Assembly: GCF_000820515.1 (NCBI RefSeq)
Contig: NZ_JXDG01000065.1
Coordinates: 1-33,833 of the forward strand
Reading direction: 5' to 3'
DNA from: Pseudomonas batumici
Lineage (GTDB): Bacteria > Pseudomonadota > Gammaproteobacteria > Pseudomonadales > Pseudomonadaceae
Length of the DNA: 33,833 nucleotides
Shown here piece after piece: positions 1 to 7,586 of the stretch. A program made the translations under genes and the position numbers. The notes beneath the pieces are model-generated. The model was not told the DNA's origin and did no database searches. It worked only from the letters and a program-made list of their open reading frames with translations. Each line of letters opens with the position of its first letter. Position 1 is the first letter of the stretch.

Positions 1-569
1 TAGAGCGGCAGGACCATGAACGGCAGGTAGGAATAGACCACCCCGATGTAGACCGCGAGGTTGGTGTTGAGGATCTGCAAGGGCTCGTGGATCAGCCCGA
101 TCCCCATCAGGAAGGCGTTCAACAAGCCGTTGTTGCTGAGAATCCCCATCCAGGCGTAGACGCGGATCAGGATCGCCGTCCAGGTCGGCATCATGATCAG
201 CAGCACCAGCACGGTCTGCACTTCCTTGCGCGCCCGGGCGATGGCGTAGGCCATCGGGTAGCCGATCACCAGGCACAACAGCGTGCTGAAGAAGGCCATC
301 CGCAGCGAACCGAAGTAGGCCGCCAGGTACAGCTCGTCGTCCCCCAGCATCGTGTAGTTGCCGAGGTTGAGGATGATCTGCAGCTTCTGTTCGACGAAGC
401 TGTAGATCTGGGTGTACGGCGGAATCGCCACGTCCGCTTCGGCGAAGCTGATCTTCAGGACGATGAAGAACGGCAGCATGAAGAACAGGAACAACCAGAG
501 GAAGGGAATCCCGATGACCGCCTGGCGGCCACTGGGGGTCATTCGTTGCACCAGGGACTTGAGGTTCAT
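1..569 (-). CDS. spuG: Polyamine ABC transporter permease SpuG/PotH (partial, runs off left edge)
   Basis: Inner-membrane permease of the spermidine/putrescine importer. The ATG lies at 567-569 and overlaps the spuF stop codon in an ATGA arrangement, so the two are translationally coupled. The first 189 codons are present and the C-terminal part lies outside the window. The visible protein starts with a short polar N-terminus, then a strongly hydrophobic segment rich in Phe and Leu (about residues 18-35). A periplasmic loop follows, then membrane segments around 88-110 and 117-145 typical of PotH-type proteins. In Pseudomonas spuG is followed by a second permease, spuH, which is expected just beyond the left edge. 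Identity rests on hydropathy, position and recognisable PotH-like sequence. Confidence 0.9.
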   Translation of the reverse strand, partial: MNLKSLVQRMTPSGRQAVIGIPFLWLFLFFMLPFFIVLKISFAEADVAIPPYTQIYSFVEQKLQIILNLGNYTMLGDDELYLAAYFGSLRMAFFSTLLCLVIGYPMAYAIARARKEVQTVLVLLIMMPTWTAILIRVYAWMGILSNNGLLNAFLMGIGLIHEPLQILNTNLAVYIGVVYSYLPFMVLPL

Positions 570-1708
570 GAGCGCAGTACCACGCCGCTGTCGTCTTCCC
601 ACCAGACGTAGACCTGGTCACCCCAGGTCGGCCGCGCGCCACGGCGCTCGGCGTTGGCGACGAAGGACTGCACCAGCTTGCCGCTCGGCAACTCGACGTA
701 GAACACCGAGTGGCCGCCCAGGTAGGCGATGTCATGGACCTTGCCGCTGGACCAATTATGCTCGCACTCGGGCTTCTTCAGGGTGACCAGCAGTTTCTCC
801 GGACGAATCGCGTAGGTGATCGACTTGTCCTGCACCGAGGTGCTGACGCCATGGCCGACGTAGATATTGCGGTCCAGGTCCTTGCAACCGATCAGCGCGT
901 GGCCCTCGGCATCGTCCAGCACTTCACCTTCGAAGATGTTGACGTTGCCGATGAACTCGCAGACCAGGCGGCTGGTGGGGGTTTCGTAGATGTCGATCGG
1001 GCTGCCGATCTGGGCGATCCAGCCCAGGTGCATGATGGCGATGCGTTCGGCCATGGTCATGGCTTCTTCCTGGTCGTGGGTCACCATCACGCAGGTCACG
1101 CCGACCCGCTCGATGATCTCGACCAGCTCAAGCTGCATCTGCGAGCGCAGCTTCTTGTCCAAAGCCCCCATCGGTTCGTCGAGCAACAACAGCTTCGGCC
1201 GCTTGGCCAGGGAGCGGGCCAGGGCCACGCGCTGACGCTGGCCACCGGACAGCTGGTGTGGCTTGCGCTTGGCGTACTGGCTCATCTGCACCAGCTTGAG
1301 CATTTCAGCCACGCGAGCGTCGATCTCGGCCTTGGGAATCTTGTCCTGTTGCAGGCCGAAGGCGATGTTCTGCGCCACGGTCATGTGTGGGAACAGCGCG
1401 TAGGACTGGAACATCATGTTGATCGGCCGTTCGTAGGGCGGCAGGTCGGTGATGTCGACACCGTCGAGGTAAATCCGCCCTTCGGTCGGGCGCTCGAAGC
1501 CGGCCAGCATGCGCAGCAAGGTGGACTTACCCGAACCCGATCCGCCCAGCAGGGCGAAGATCTCGCCCTTCTTGATTTCCAGGGACACGTCGTCCACGGC
1601 AACCGTCTCGTCGAACTTCTTCGTGACCCTGTCGATCTTGACCAGCACCTGTTTAGGTGTCTGGTCGCCCTCGAGGGCTTTCTTATAGGCGCCGGAGGCA
1701 ACTGCCAT
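566..1708 (-). CDS. spuF: Polyamine ABC transporter ATP-binding protein SpuF/PotG
   Basis: Cytoplasmic ATPase that powers polyamine import through SpuG/SpuH. The 380-residue protein has Walker A GGSGSGKST at about 55-63, the Q-loop at about 101, the signature LSGGQ at 153-157, Walker B LLLLDEP at 173-179 and the switch His at 211. About 130 residues follow that form the C-terminal TOBE-type regulatory domain of PotA/PotG proteins. The ATG at 1708 is chosen over an in-frame upstream start because it gives the usual PotG N-terminus and has GGGAG about nine bases upstream. Its stop overlaps the start of spuG by four bases, and it lies 72 bp downstream of spuE. Confidence 0.95.
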   Translation of the reverse strand: MAVASGAYKKALEGDQTPKQVLVKIDRVTKKFDETVAVDDVSLEIKKGEIFALLGGSGSGKSTLLRMLAGFERPTEGRIYLDGVDITDLPPYERPINMMFQSYALFPHMTVAQNIAFGLQQDKIPKAEIDARVAEMLKLVQMSQYAKRKPHQLSGGQRQRVALARSLAKRPKLLLLDEPMGALDKKLRSQMQLELVEIIERVGVTCVMVTHDQEEAMTMAERIAIMHLGWIAQIGSPIDIYETPTSRLVCEFIGNVNIFEGEVLDDAEGHALIGCKDLDRNIYVGHGVSTSVQDKSITYAIRPEKLLVTLKKPECEHNWSSGKVHDIAYLGGHSVFYVELPSGKLVQSFVANAERRGARPTWGDQVYVWWEDDSGVVLRS

Positions 1709-1735
1709 TTGTAAAACTCCCAACAAGATTTAGCC

Positions 1736-1756
1736 GCCGGGCCTGGGTGACCCGGC
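1736..1756 (-). other. Intercistronic hairpin between spuE and spuF
   Basis: A 6-bp perfect stem (GCCGGG 1736-1741 with CCCGGC 1751-1756) around a 9-nt loop lies in the 72-bp gap between the binding-protein gene and the ATPase gene. There is no T-tract. Such hairpins after periplasmic binding-protein genes often stabilise the upstream mRNA segment and lower downstream expression; here that is inference. Confidence 0.4.
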
Positions 1757-1780
1757 TTTGGATGGTTCGACCCTCGGGCG

Positions 1781-2875
1781 TCACTTGCCCGACTTGACCT
1801 TGGTCCAGCTGCGGGTCATCAGACGTTGGATCTTCGGGGGTAGCTCAGCATTGACGTACAGCTTGTCCACGACGGCTTGCGGCGGGTAGACCGCTTCGTC
1901 GGTACGTACGGCCTGATCCATCAGAGCGCCAGCCTTTGGGTTCGGGTTGGCATAACCGACATAATCGCTGACCTGGGCAATCGCGTCAGGTTGCAGCAGA
2001 TAATTGATAAAGGCGTGAGCCTCCTTGACGTTGCCGGCGTCCTTGGGAATCGCCAGCATGTCGAACCAGAGGTTGCCGCCTTCCTTGGGAATCGCGTAGG
2101 CGATGTTCACGCCTTTCCCGGCTTCTTCGGCGCGCTTCCTGGCCTGGAAGACGTCGCCGGAGAACCCGGCCGCCACGCAGATTTCGCCGTTGGCCAGGTC
2201 CGAAATGTACTTGGATGAGTTGAAGTAGGTGACATAAGGACGGACCTTCAGCAGCTTCTCCTCAGCCAGTTTGTAGTCCTTTTCATTGGTGCTGTTGGGA
2301 CTCAGGCCCATGTAGTTGAGCACCGCCGGCAGCATTTCATCGGCGGAATCGAGGAACGCCACGCCGCAGCTGGAGAGTTTCTTGATGTTCTCCGGCTCGA
2401 ACAGCACCGCCCAGGAGTCGATCTTGTCGACGCCCAGCGCCGCCTTGACCTTCTCGACGTTGTAGCCGATGCCGTTGGTCCCCCACAGATAGGGCACGGC
2501 GTACTGGTTGCCCGGGTCGTTCTTTTCCAGGCGTTTCATCAACGTCGGGTCAAGGTTCGAATAATTGGGCAGCAGCGACTTGTCGAGTTTCTGGAACGCA
2601 CCCGCCTTGATCTGCTTGCCGAGGAAGTGGTTGGACGGCACGACCGCGTCGTAGCCGGTATGGCCGGCCAGCAACTTGCCTTCCAGGGTTTCGTTGGAAT
2701 CGAAGACGTCATAGACCGGTTTGATCCCGGTCGCCTTCTGGAAATCGGCCAGGGTGGTCTGCCCGATATAATCCGACCAGTTATAAATATGCACGGTCGG
2801 GGCCGCTTGCACACTGACCGCCAAGGTCAGGCCCGCGCCCGCCAGCATGGCTTTGCGAAATAAAGAAAAAAACAC
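1781..2875 (-). CDS. spuE: Periplasmic polyamine-binding protein SpuE-like
   Basis: Periplasmic substrate-binding protein of the PotD/PotF family, 364 residues, delivering putrescine or spermidine to SpuFGH. The start is GTG at 2875; it gives a signal peptide with a basic FRK stretch, a hydrophobic core and a VQA/AP cleavage site near residue 24. The mature protein begins with the family hallmark HIYNWSDYI and carries the polyamine-site aromatic and acidic residues, for example YDVFDSNETLE. Two cysteines (SSCGV and EICVA) probably form the usual disulfide. It is a close paralogue of the gene immediately upstream, and by operon order it corresponds to SpuE. In PAO1 SpuE prefers spermidine and SpuD putrescine; that specificity is not proven here. 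Confidence 0.9.
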   Translation of the reverse strand: MFFSLFRKAMLAGAGLTLAVSVQAAPTVHIYNWSDYIGQTTLADFQKATGIKPVYDVFDSNETLEGKLLAGHTGYDAVVPSNHFLGKQIKAGAFQKLDKSLLPNYSNLDPTLMKRLEKNDPGNQYAVPYLWGTNGIGYNVEKVKAALGVDKIDSWAVLFEPENIKKLSSCGVAFLDSADEMLPAVLNYMGLSPNSTNEKDYKLAEEKLLKVRPYVTYFNSSKYISDLANGEICVAAGFSGDVFQARKRAEEAGKGVNIAYAIPKEGGNLWFDMLAIPKDAGNVKEAHAFINYLLQPDAIAQVSDYVGYANPNPKAGALMDQAVRTDEAVYPPQAVVDKLYVNAELPPKIQRLMTRSWTKVKSGK

Positions 2876-2894
2876 GTGGAGGTCCTCTGATCCG

Positions 2895-2924
2895 CGGGAG
2901 CTGCCAAAGGCTGCGCAGCTCCCG
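2895..2924 (-). other. Intercistronic hairpin between spuD and spuE
   Basis: A 10-bp perfect stem, CGGGAGCTGC (2895-2904) with GCAGCTCCCG (2915-2924), and a 10-nt loop fill most of the 68-bp gap between the tandem binding-protein genes. No T-run follows on the transcribed strand, so it is more likely an mRNA-stability or partial-attenuation element than a full terminator. Confidence 0.55.
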
Positions 2925-2943
2925 TGGGTTGTCTCAAATCGAC

Positions 2944-4053
2944 TTATTTACCCGATTTGATCTTGGTCCAGATGCGCGTCATGTCACGCTGGGTCGCCGC
3001 CGGCAGATCGGCGATGGCATACAGCTTGGCCTGCACCTCGGCTGGCGGGTAGATGCCCGGGTCGCTGGTGATGCTCTTGTCGACCAGCGCGGTGGCCTTC
3101 TCGTTACCATTAGGGAAACGCACGCTGTCGGTGATCGCGGCCATGACTTCCGGCTTGAGCAGGTAGTTCATGAACTTGTAGGCCGCTTCGGGGTTTTCCG
3201 CATCTTTAGGGATCGACACCATGTCGTAGAAGCTGCCAGCCCCTTCTTTCGGGATGCTGTAGGCCACTTTGACCTTGTCGCCGGCTTCGGCGGCACGGGC
3301 CTTGGCCTGCTGGACATCGCCCGAATAACCGACGGCGACGCAGATGTTGCCGTTGGCCAGGTCAGAGATGTACTTGGACGAGTGGAAGTAGGAGATCGAC
3401 GGACGCAGTTTGAGGAACAGATCTTCGGCTTTCTTCAGATCTTCCTTTTTCTGGGTGTCGGTCGGCAGGCCCTGGTAGTGCAGGGCGACCGGCAGCATTT
3501 CGGTCGGCGAATCGAGGAAGCTCACGCCGCAGCTCTTGAGCTTGGCGAGGTTCTCCGGCTTGAGCACCGCGTCCCAGGAATCGATCTTGTCCACGCCCAG
3601 CGCGGCCTTGACCTTCTCCGGGTTGTAGCCGATGCCGATCGAGCCCCACATGTAGGGGAAGGCGTGCTTGTTGCCCGGGTCGCTGACCGAAACGGCCTTG
3701 AGCAGCGACTTGTTCAGGTTGTCGTAGTTGGTCAGCTTGGACTTGTCCAGCTCCTGGTAGACACCGGCCTTGATCTGCTTGGCCAGGAAGTTGTTGGACG
3801 GCACAACGATATCGTAACCGGACTTGCCGGCCAGCAACTTGGCTTCCAGGGTTTCGTTGCTGTCGAATACGTCGTAGACCACCTTGATGCCGGTTTCTTT
3901 CTCAAAGTTGGCAACGGTGTCCGGTGCAATGTAGTCGGACCAGTTGTAAACGTGCAGCACCTTGTCGTCCGCGTGAGCAGCACCGGCCATTGCACCCGCC
4001 AACGACAGGGCGAGGAAAGTCTTGCCGGCTACGTTCTTACCTAATGCCTTCAT
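2944..4053 (-). CDS. spuD: Periplasmic polyamine-binding protein SpuD-like
   Basis: Periplasmic binding protein of the PotF family, 369 residues, probably selective for putrescine by analogy with PAO1 SpuD. The ATG at 4053 has GGAG about ten bases upstream. The signal peptide ends with AHA/DD near residue 28, and the mature chain begins with the diagnostic HVYNWSDYI. The rest runs almost collinear with the neighbouring spuE product, including YDVFDSNETLEAK, the SCGVSFLDSPTEM segment and a terminal RIWTKIKSGK, which shows tandem duplication. A 176-bp gap separates it from spuC upstream, larger than other gaps in the operon and able to hold an internal promoter, although no clear one was recognised. 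Confidence 0.92.
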   Translation of the reverse strand: MKALGKNVAGKTFLALSLAGAMAGAAHADDKVLHVYNWSDYIAPDTVANFEKETGIKVVYDVFDSNETLEAKLLAGKSGYDIVVPSNNFLAKQIKAGVYQELDKSKLTNYDNLNKSLLKAVSVSDPGNKHAFPYMWGSIGIGYNPEKVKAALGVDKIDSWDAVLKPENLAKLKSCGVSFLDSPTEMLPVALHYQGLPTDTQKKEDLKKAEDLFLKLRPSISYFHSSKYISDLANGNICVAVGYSGDVQQAKARAAEAGDKVKVAYSIPKEGAGSFYDMVSIPKDAENPEAAYKFMNYLLKPEVMAAITDSVRFPNGNEKATALVDKSITSDPGIYPPAEVQAKLYAIADLPAATQRDMTRIWTKIKSGK

Positions 4054-4229
4054 GCGTCATGCTCCAATTGTTCTTTTTAACCCGCTGTTCGGCGGCCTAT
4101 TCCAGGGCAACTCGAAACAGTGGGGGTAGTCTGGCAAGATCCAAGGCAGCCTTTCAAGAAAAGACCACCCTTTCTGATTGCTCTGAGCGAAAGCACCTAC
4201 ACCGTGCTTCCGATTTCAGAGCCTAGCAC

Positions 4230-5594
4230 TTAGCCCTGCAACGCACTCAGGGTCAGATCCAGGCACTTGCGTGCCTTGGCCACCAACTCGTCGATCTCGG
4301 TTTTGCTGATCACCAGTGGTGGCGCGATGATCATGGTGTCGCCAACCGCACGCATGATCAGTCCATTATCGAAACAGAACTGCCGGCAGATCATGCCGAC
4401 GCCCCGACCTTCATACCGCGCACGGGTGGCCTTGTCCTTGACCAGCTCGATGGCCCCCAGCAGGCCCACACCGCGAACCTCACCCACCAGCGGGTGATCG
4501 TTCAGTTCCCGCAGACGTTTCTGCAAATAGGGTGCCGTTTCGCCCCGAACGCGCTCGATAATTTTTTCTTCGCGCAGGATGCGGAGGTTTTCCAGGGCCA
4601 CGGCGGCGGCCACCGGATGCCCGGAATAGGTGAAGCCGTGGTTGAAATCGCCGCCTTCGTTGAGCACCGCGACCACTTCGTCGTTCACGATCAGGCCACC
4701 CATGGGGATGTAGCCGGAGGTCAGGCCCTTGGCGATGGTCATCATGTGCGGCTTGAGGTCGTAGAAATCGCTGCCGAACCACTCGCCGGTGCGGCCGAAA
4801 CCACAGATCACTTCGTCGGCGACAAAGAGAATGTCGTACTTGGCGAGGATTTCCTTGATCCGCGGCCAGTAGCTGTCCGGCGGCACGATCACCCCGCCCG
4901 CGCCCTGGATCGGCTCGGCGATAAAGGCGCCGACGTTGTCCACGCCAAGTTCCAGGATCTTTTCTTCCAGTTGGTTGGCCGCCCAGACCCCGAACTCCTC
5001 CGGGCTCATGTCACCGCCCTCGGCAAACCAGTACGGCTGCGGGATGTGGACGATGCCGGGGATCGGCAAGTCGCCCTGCTCGTGCATATAGGTCATGCCA
5101 CCCAGGCTCGCGCCGGCCACGGTGGAGCCGTGATAACCGTTCTTGCGGCTGATGATGACCTTCTTGTTCGGCTGGCCCTTGATCGCCCAGTAGTGGCGGA
5201 CCATGCGCAGCATGGTGTCGTTGCCTTCGGAGCCGGAACCGGTGAAGAACACATGGTTCATGCCTTCAGGGGCAACGTCGGAAATCGCCTTGGCCAGCTC
5301 CAGCACCGGCGGGTGGGCGGTCTGGAAGAACAGGTTGTAATACGGCAGCTCGCGCATTTGCCGGCTGGCGGCGTCGGCCAGCTCGTCGCGGCCGTAGCCG
5401 ATGGCCACGCACCAGAGGCCGGCCATGCCATCGAGGATCTGATGGCCTTCGCTGTCCCAGAGGTAGACACCCTTGGCGTGGGTGATGATGCGCGGGCCTT
5501 TCTCTTTCAACTGTTTGAAGTCGCTGAACGGGGCCAGGTGGTGATCGCTGCTGAGGGCCTGCCATTCACGGGTTTGCGGGTTGTTGCTGGTCAT
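4230..5594 (-). CDS. spuC: Putrescine (polyamine):pyruvate aminotransferase SpuC
   Basis: Class III PLP-dependent aminotransferase, 454 residues, that transaminates putrescine or cadaverine with pyruvate as acceptor; the aminoaldehyde goes on toward GABA. Visible motifs are the N-terminal LDGMAGLWCV region, the cofactor phosphate-binding GSGSEGND (about 119-126), ADEVICGFGRTG with the PLP-ring Asp at 260, and the Schiff-base lysine at 289 in TIAKGLTSGY. Length matches the family. The ATG at 5594 is preceded by TAGGAGAAG at good spacing. It lies 55 bp after spuB in the same leftward operon. Confidence 0.95.
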   Translation of the reverse strand: MTSNNPQTREWQALSSDHHLAPFSDFKQLKEKGPRIITHAKGVYLWDSEGHQILDGMAGLWCVAIGYGRDELADAASRQMRELPYYNLFFQTAHPPVLELAKAISDVAPEGMNHVFFTGSGSEGNDTMLRMVRHYWAIKGQPNKKVIISRKNGYHGSTVAGASLGGMTYMHEQGDLPIPGIVHIPQPYWFAEGGDMSPEEFGVWAANQLEEKILELGVDNVGAFIAEPIQGAGGVIVPPDSYWPRIKEILAKYDILFVADEVICGFGRTGEWFGSDFYDLKPHMMTIAKGLTSGYIPMGGLIVNDEVVAVLNEGGDFNHGFTYSGHPVAAAVALENLRILREEKIIERVRGETAPYLQKRLRELNDHPLVGEVRGVGLLGAIELVKDKATRARYEGRGVGMICRQFCFDNGLIMRAVGDTMIIAPPLVISKTEIDELVAKARKCLDLTLSALQG

Positions 5595-5649
5595 ACGCTT
5601 CTCCTAGATTCCAGTAGGGACGCGGTCTTCATGCACCGCGCCCGGCCCA

Positions 5650-7008
5650 TCAGACGGCGAAGAGCAGGAATTCCCGCTCCCACGAACTGATGACGCGCTT
5701 GAAGTTTTCATGCTCGGCCCGCTTGACCGCGACGTAGCCTGTGATGAATTTCCTGCCCAGGTATTTCTCGATGGTCTTGCTGTTTTCCATCCGCTCCAGG
5801 GCGTCCTCGATGGTCAGCGGCAGGCGCAGGTTGCGGCGCTCATAGCCACGACCGACCACCGGGGCGCTCGGATCCAGGCCCTCGACCATACCGATGTAGC
5901 CGCACAACAGGCTTGCAGCAATCGCCAGGTAAGGGTTGGCGTCAGCCCCCGGCAGGCGGTTTTCCACGCGGCGGTTCTGCGGACCTGCATCCGGTACCCG
6001 CAGGCCGACGGTGCGATTCTCCTCGCCCCATTCCACGTTCACCGGTGCCGACGTGTCCGGCAGGAAGCGGCGGAACGAGTTGACGTTCGGCGCGAACAGC
6101 GGCAACAGCTCGGGAATCAGTTTCTGCAGGCCACCGATGTGATGCAGGAACAGCTGACTCATGGTCCCGTCTTCATTGGAGAAGACGTTCTTGCCGGTCG
6201 CGATGTCGATGATGCTCTGGTGCAGGTGCATGGCACTGCCCGGCTCGCCGGTCATCGGCTTGGCCATGAAGGTGGCCGCCACGTCGTGCTTGAGCGCCGC
6301 TTCGCGCATGGTGCGCTTGAACACCAGGATCTGGTCGGCCAGGGACAGCGCGTCACCATGCCGGAAGTTGATCTCCATCTGCGCCGTGCCGTCCTCGTGG
6401 ATCAGGGTGTCGAGGTCCAGATCCTGCAGTTCGCACCAGTCGTAGACATCTTCGAACAGCGGGTCGAATTCGTTGGCCGCTTCGATGGAGAAGGACTGGC
6501 GACCGGTTTCCGGGCGACCGGAACGGCCGATCGGCGGTTGCAGCGGGTAGTCCGGGTCGTCGCTGCGCTTGGTCAGGTAGAACTCCATTTCCGGCGCCAC
6601 GATCGGCTGCCAGCCCTTGGCGGCATAGAGCGCCAGGACCTTCTTGAGCACGTTGCGCGGCGACAGCTCGATGGGGTTGCCCCGCTTGTCGTAGGTGTCG
6701 TGGATCACGATGGCGGTCGGCTCGATGGCCCAGGGCACCAGGTACACGGCGTTGCTGTCCGGACGGCAGACCATGTCGATGTCGGCCGGGTCCAGCAGTT
6801 CGTAATAGATGTCGTCTTCGACATAGTCGCCGGTCACGGTCTGCAGCAACACACTCTCGGGCAGACGCATGCCTTTCTCGGCAATGAACTTGTTGGTCGG
6901 AGAGATCTTGCCCCGGGTGATGCCGGTGAGGTCGGCAATCATGCATTCGACTTCTGTGATCTTGTGGTCTTTCAACCAATCGGTGAGCTGGTCGAGGTGG
7001 TTACTCAT
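5650..7008 (-). CDS. spuB: Gamma-glutamylpolyamine synthetase SpuB (glutamine synthetase family)
   Basis: Glutamine-synthetase-fold ligase, 452 residues, that joins glutamate to putrescine or another polyamine using ATP, the first step of the gamma-glutamylation route. The N-terminal beta-grasp carries IADLTGITRGK (24-34), a PuuA/GlnA4 hallmark. Metal and substrate residues visible are PEMEF (139-143), GSAMHLHQS with His 261 and 263, the FAPNVNSFRRF loop (about 305-315) and the RVENR-NPYLAIAASL C-terminal segment. The ATG at 7008 has AGAGG upstream. The neighbouring hydrolase spuA, which should remove glutamate from the oxidised product, is only a remnant here, so this route must use a hydrolase encoded elsewhere. 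Confidence 0.93.
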   Translation of the reverse strand: MSNHLDQLTDWLKDHKITEVECMIADLTGITRGKISPTNKFIAEKGMRLPESVLLQTVTGDYVEDDIYYELLDPADIDMVCRPDSNAVYLVPWAIEPTAIVIHDTYDKRGNPIELSPRNVLKKVLALYAAKGWQPIVAPEMEFYLTKRSDDPDYPLQPPIGRSGRPETGRQSFSIEAANEFDPLFEDVYDWCELQDLDLDTLIHEDGTAQMEINFRHGDALSLADQILVFKRTMREAALKHDVAATFMAKPMTGEPGSAMHLHQSIIDIATGKNVFSNEDGTMSQLFLHHIGGLQKLIPELLPLFAPNVNSFRRFLPDTSAPVNVEWGEENRTVGLRVPDAGPQNRRVENRLPGADANPYLAIAASLLCGYIGMVEGLDPSAPVVGRGYERRNLRLPLTIEDALERMENSKTIEKYLGRKFITGYVAVKRAEHENFKRVISSWEREFLLFAV

Positions 7009-7043
7009 AAGTGCCTCTGGGTTGGGTATCCTGACGTCTATTA

Positions 7044-7308
7044 TTACCAGTCAGGCGTTCCTTGACGCATCAGTGTCGCGTTGCAGGACCCGCTTTCGAT
7101 GGGAGGGAGAACCGGTAAACAGGACGCCATCCGGACCGTCCAGAATATCGGACGGTTCAAGCCGCTCGGCCAGGGAGGCAAGGATCGGCGGCAGCTCTTT
7201 GGCTGCGCCGGCGACGGCACGGACATGGGGGTCGCCACTGATGTGACAGGCATGCAAACCGATCGGTCTGGAGCATGCGGTGACGCCGATCAACGGCAGG
7301 CGAGACAT
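7044..7308 (-). pseudogene. spuA: Remnant of spuA (gamma-glutamyl-GABA hydrolase), N-terminus only
   Basis: An 85-codon reading frame (7308 down to 7051) starts MSRLPLIGVTACSR and continues through SGD-VRAVAGAAKELP and DILDGPDGVLFTGSPS. These are recognisable N-terminal landmarks of class I glutamine-amidotransferase-like gamma-glutamyl-GABA hydrolases (SpuA/PuuD), which are normally about 250 residues. After GSPS the frame turns to unrelated sequence and stops. A neighbouring frame continues with IESG and QGTPDW to about 7044, suggesting a frameshift plus a large internal deletion. The catalytic nucleophile region (GICRG type) and the His-Glu part are absent. Position is exactly where spuA sits in Pseudomonas: first in the leftward operon, divergent from spuI, with spuB starting only 36 bp further on. 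Confidence 0.75.
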
Positions 7309-7586
7309 GAAACACCCCGGTATTATTACTGTTATGGGTTTAAATCGAGCTTAGCCTTGTTCATTTTTTTACACAACACCCCCGTAAAAAATACAACACG
7401 GCCCGCTCAAGCCCGCGGTACCGGAGACCGACCAGCGGAAAAAACCGCCCCAAAAGGCCGCAAAAAAGCCCCTCGAGCGCTTTTTCAGGGCAGAAAAGGC
7501 CTCGCTTGACTTCGGCATGCCGTTCGGGTTGACTGAAACCAGAAAAGATCAATGATTGATATTTTTAACAACAAAGGTGTTGCATC
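7309..7586. promoter_or_regulatory. Divergent control region between the spuB operon and spuI
   Basis: This 278-bp non-coding stretch separates the leftward spu operon (with its spuA remnant) from spuI. It is partly AT-rich next to each gene. It holds a 10-bp palindrome CGGCATGCCG (7513-7522), two TTGACT hexamers (7506 and 7529) and a small stem AAAAAGC/GCTTTTT (7463-7469 with 7479-7485). No promoter could be assigned with confidence. In PAO1 the equivalent region drives both units in response to polyamines. Confidence 0.45.

Noticed and set aside
7081..7509. 142-codon + strand frame across the spuA remnant and the divergent promoter
   Set aside because: It is antisense to the spuA remnant and then crosses low-complexity promoter DNA; no family resemblance was recognised.
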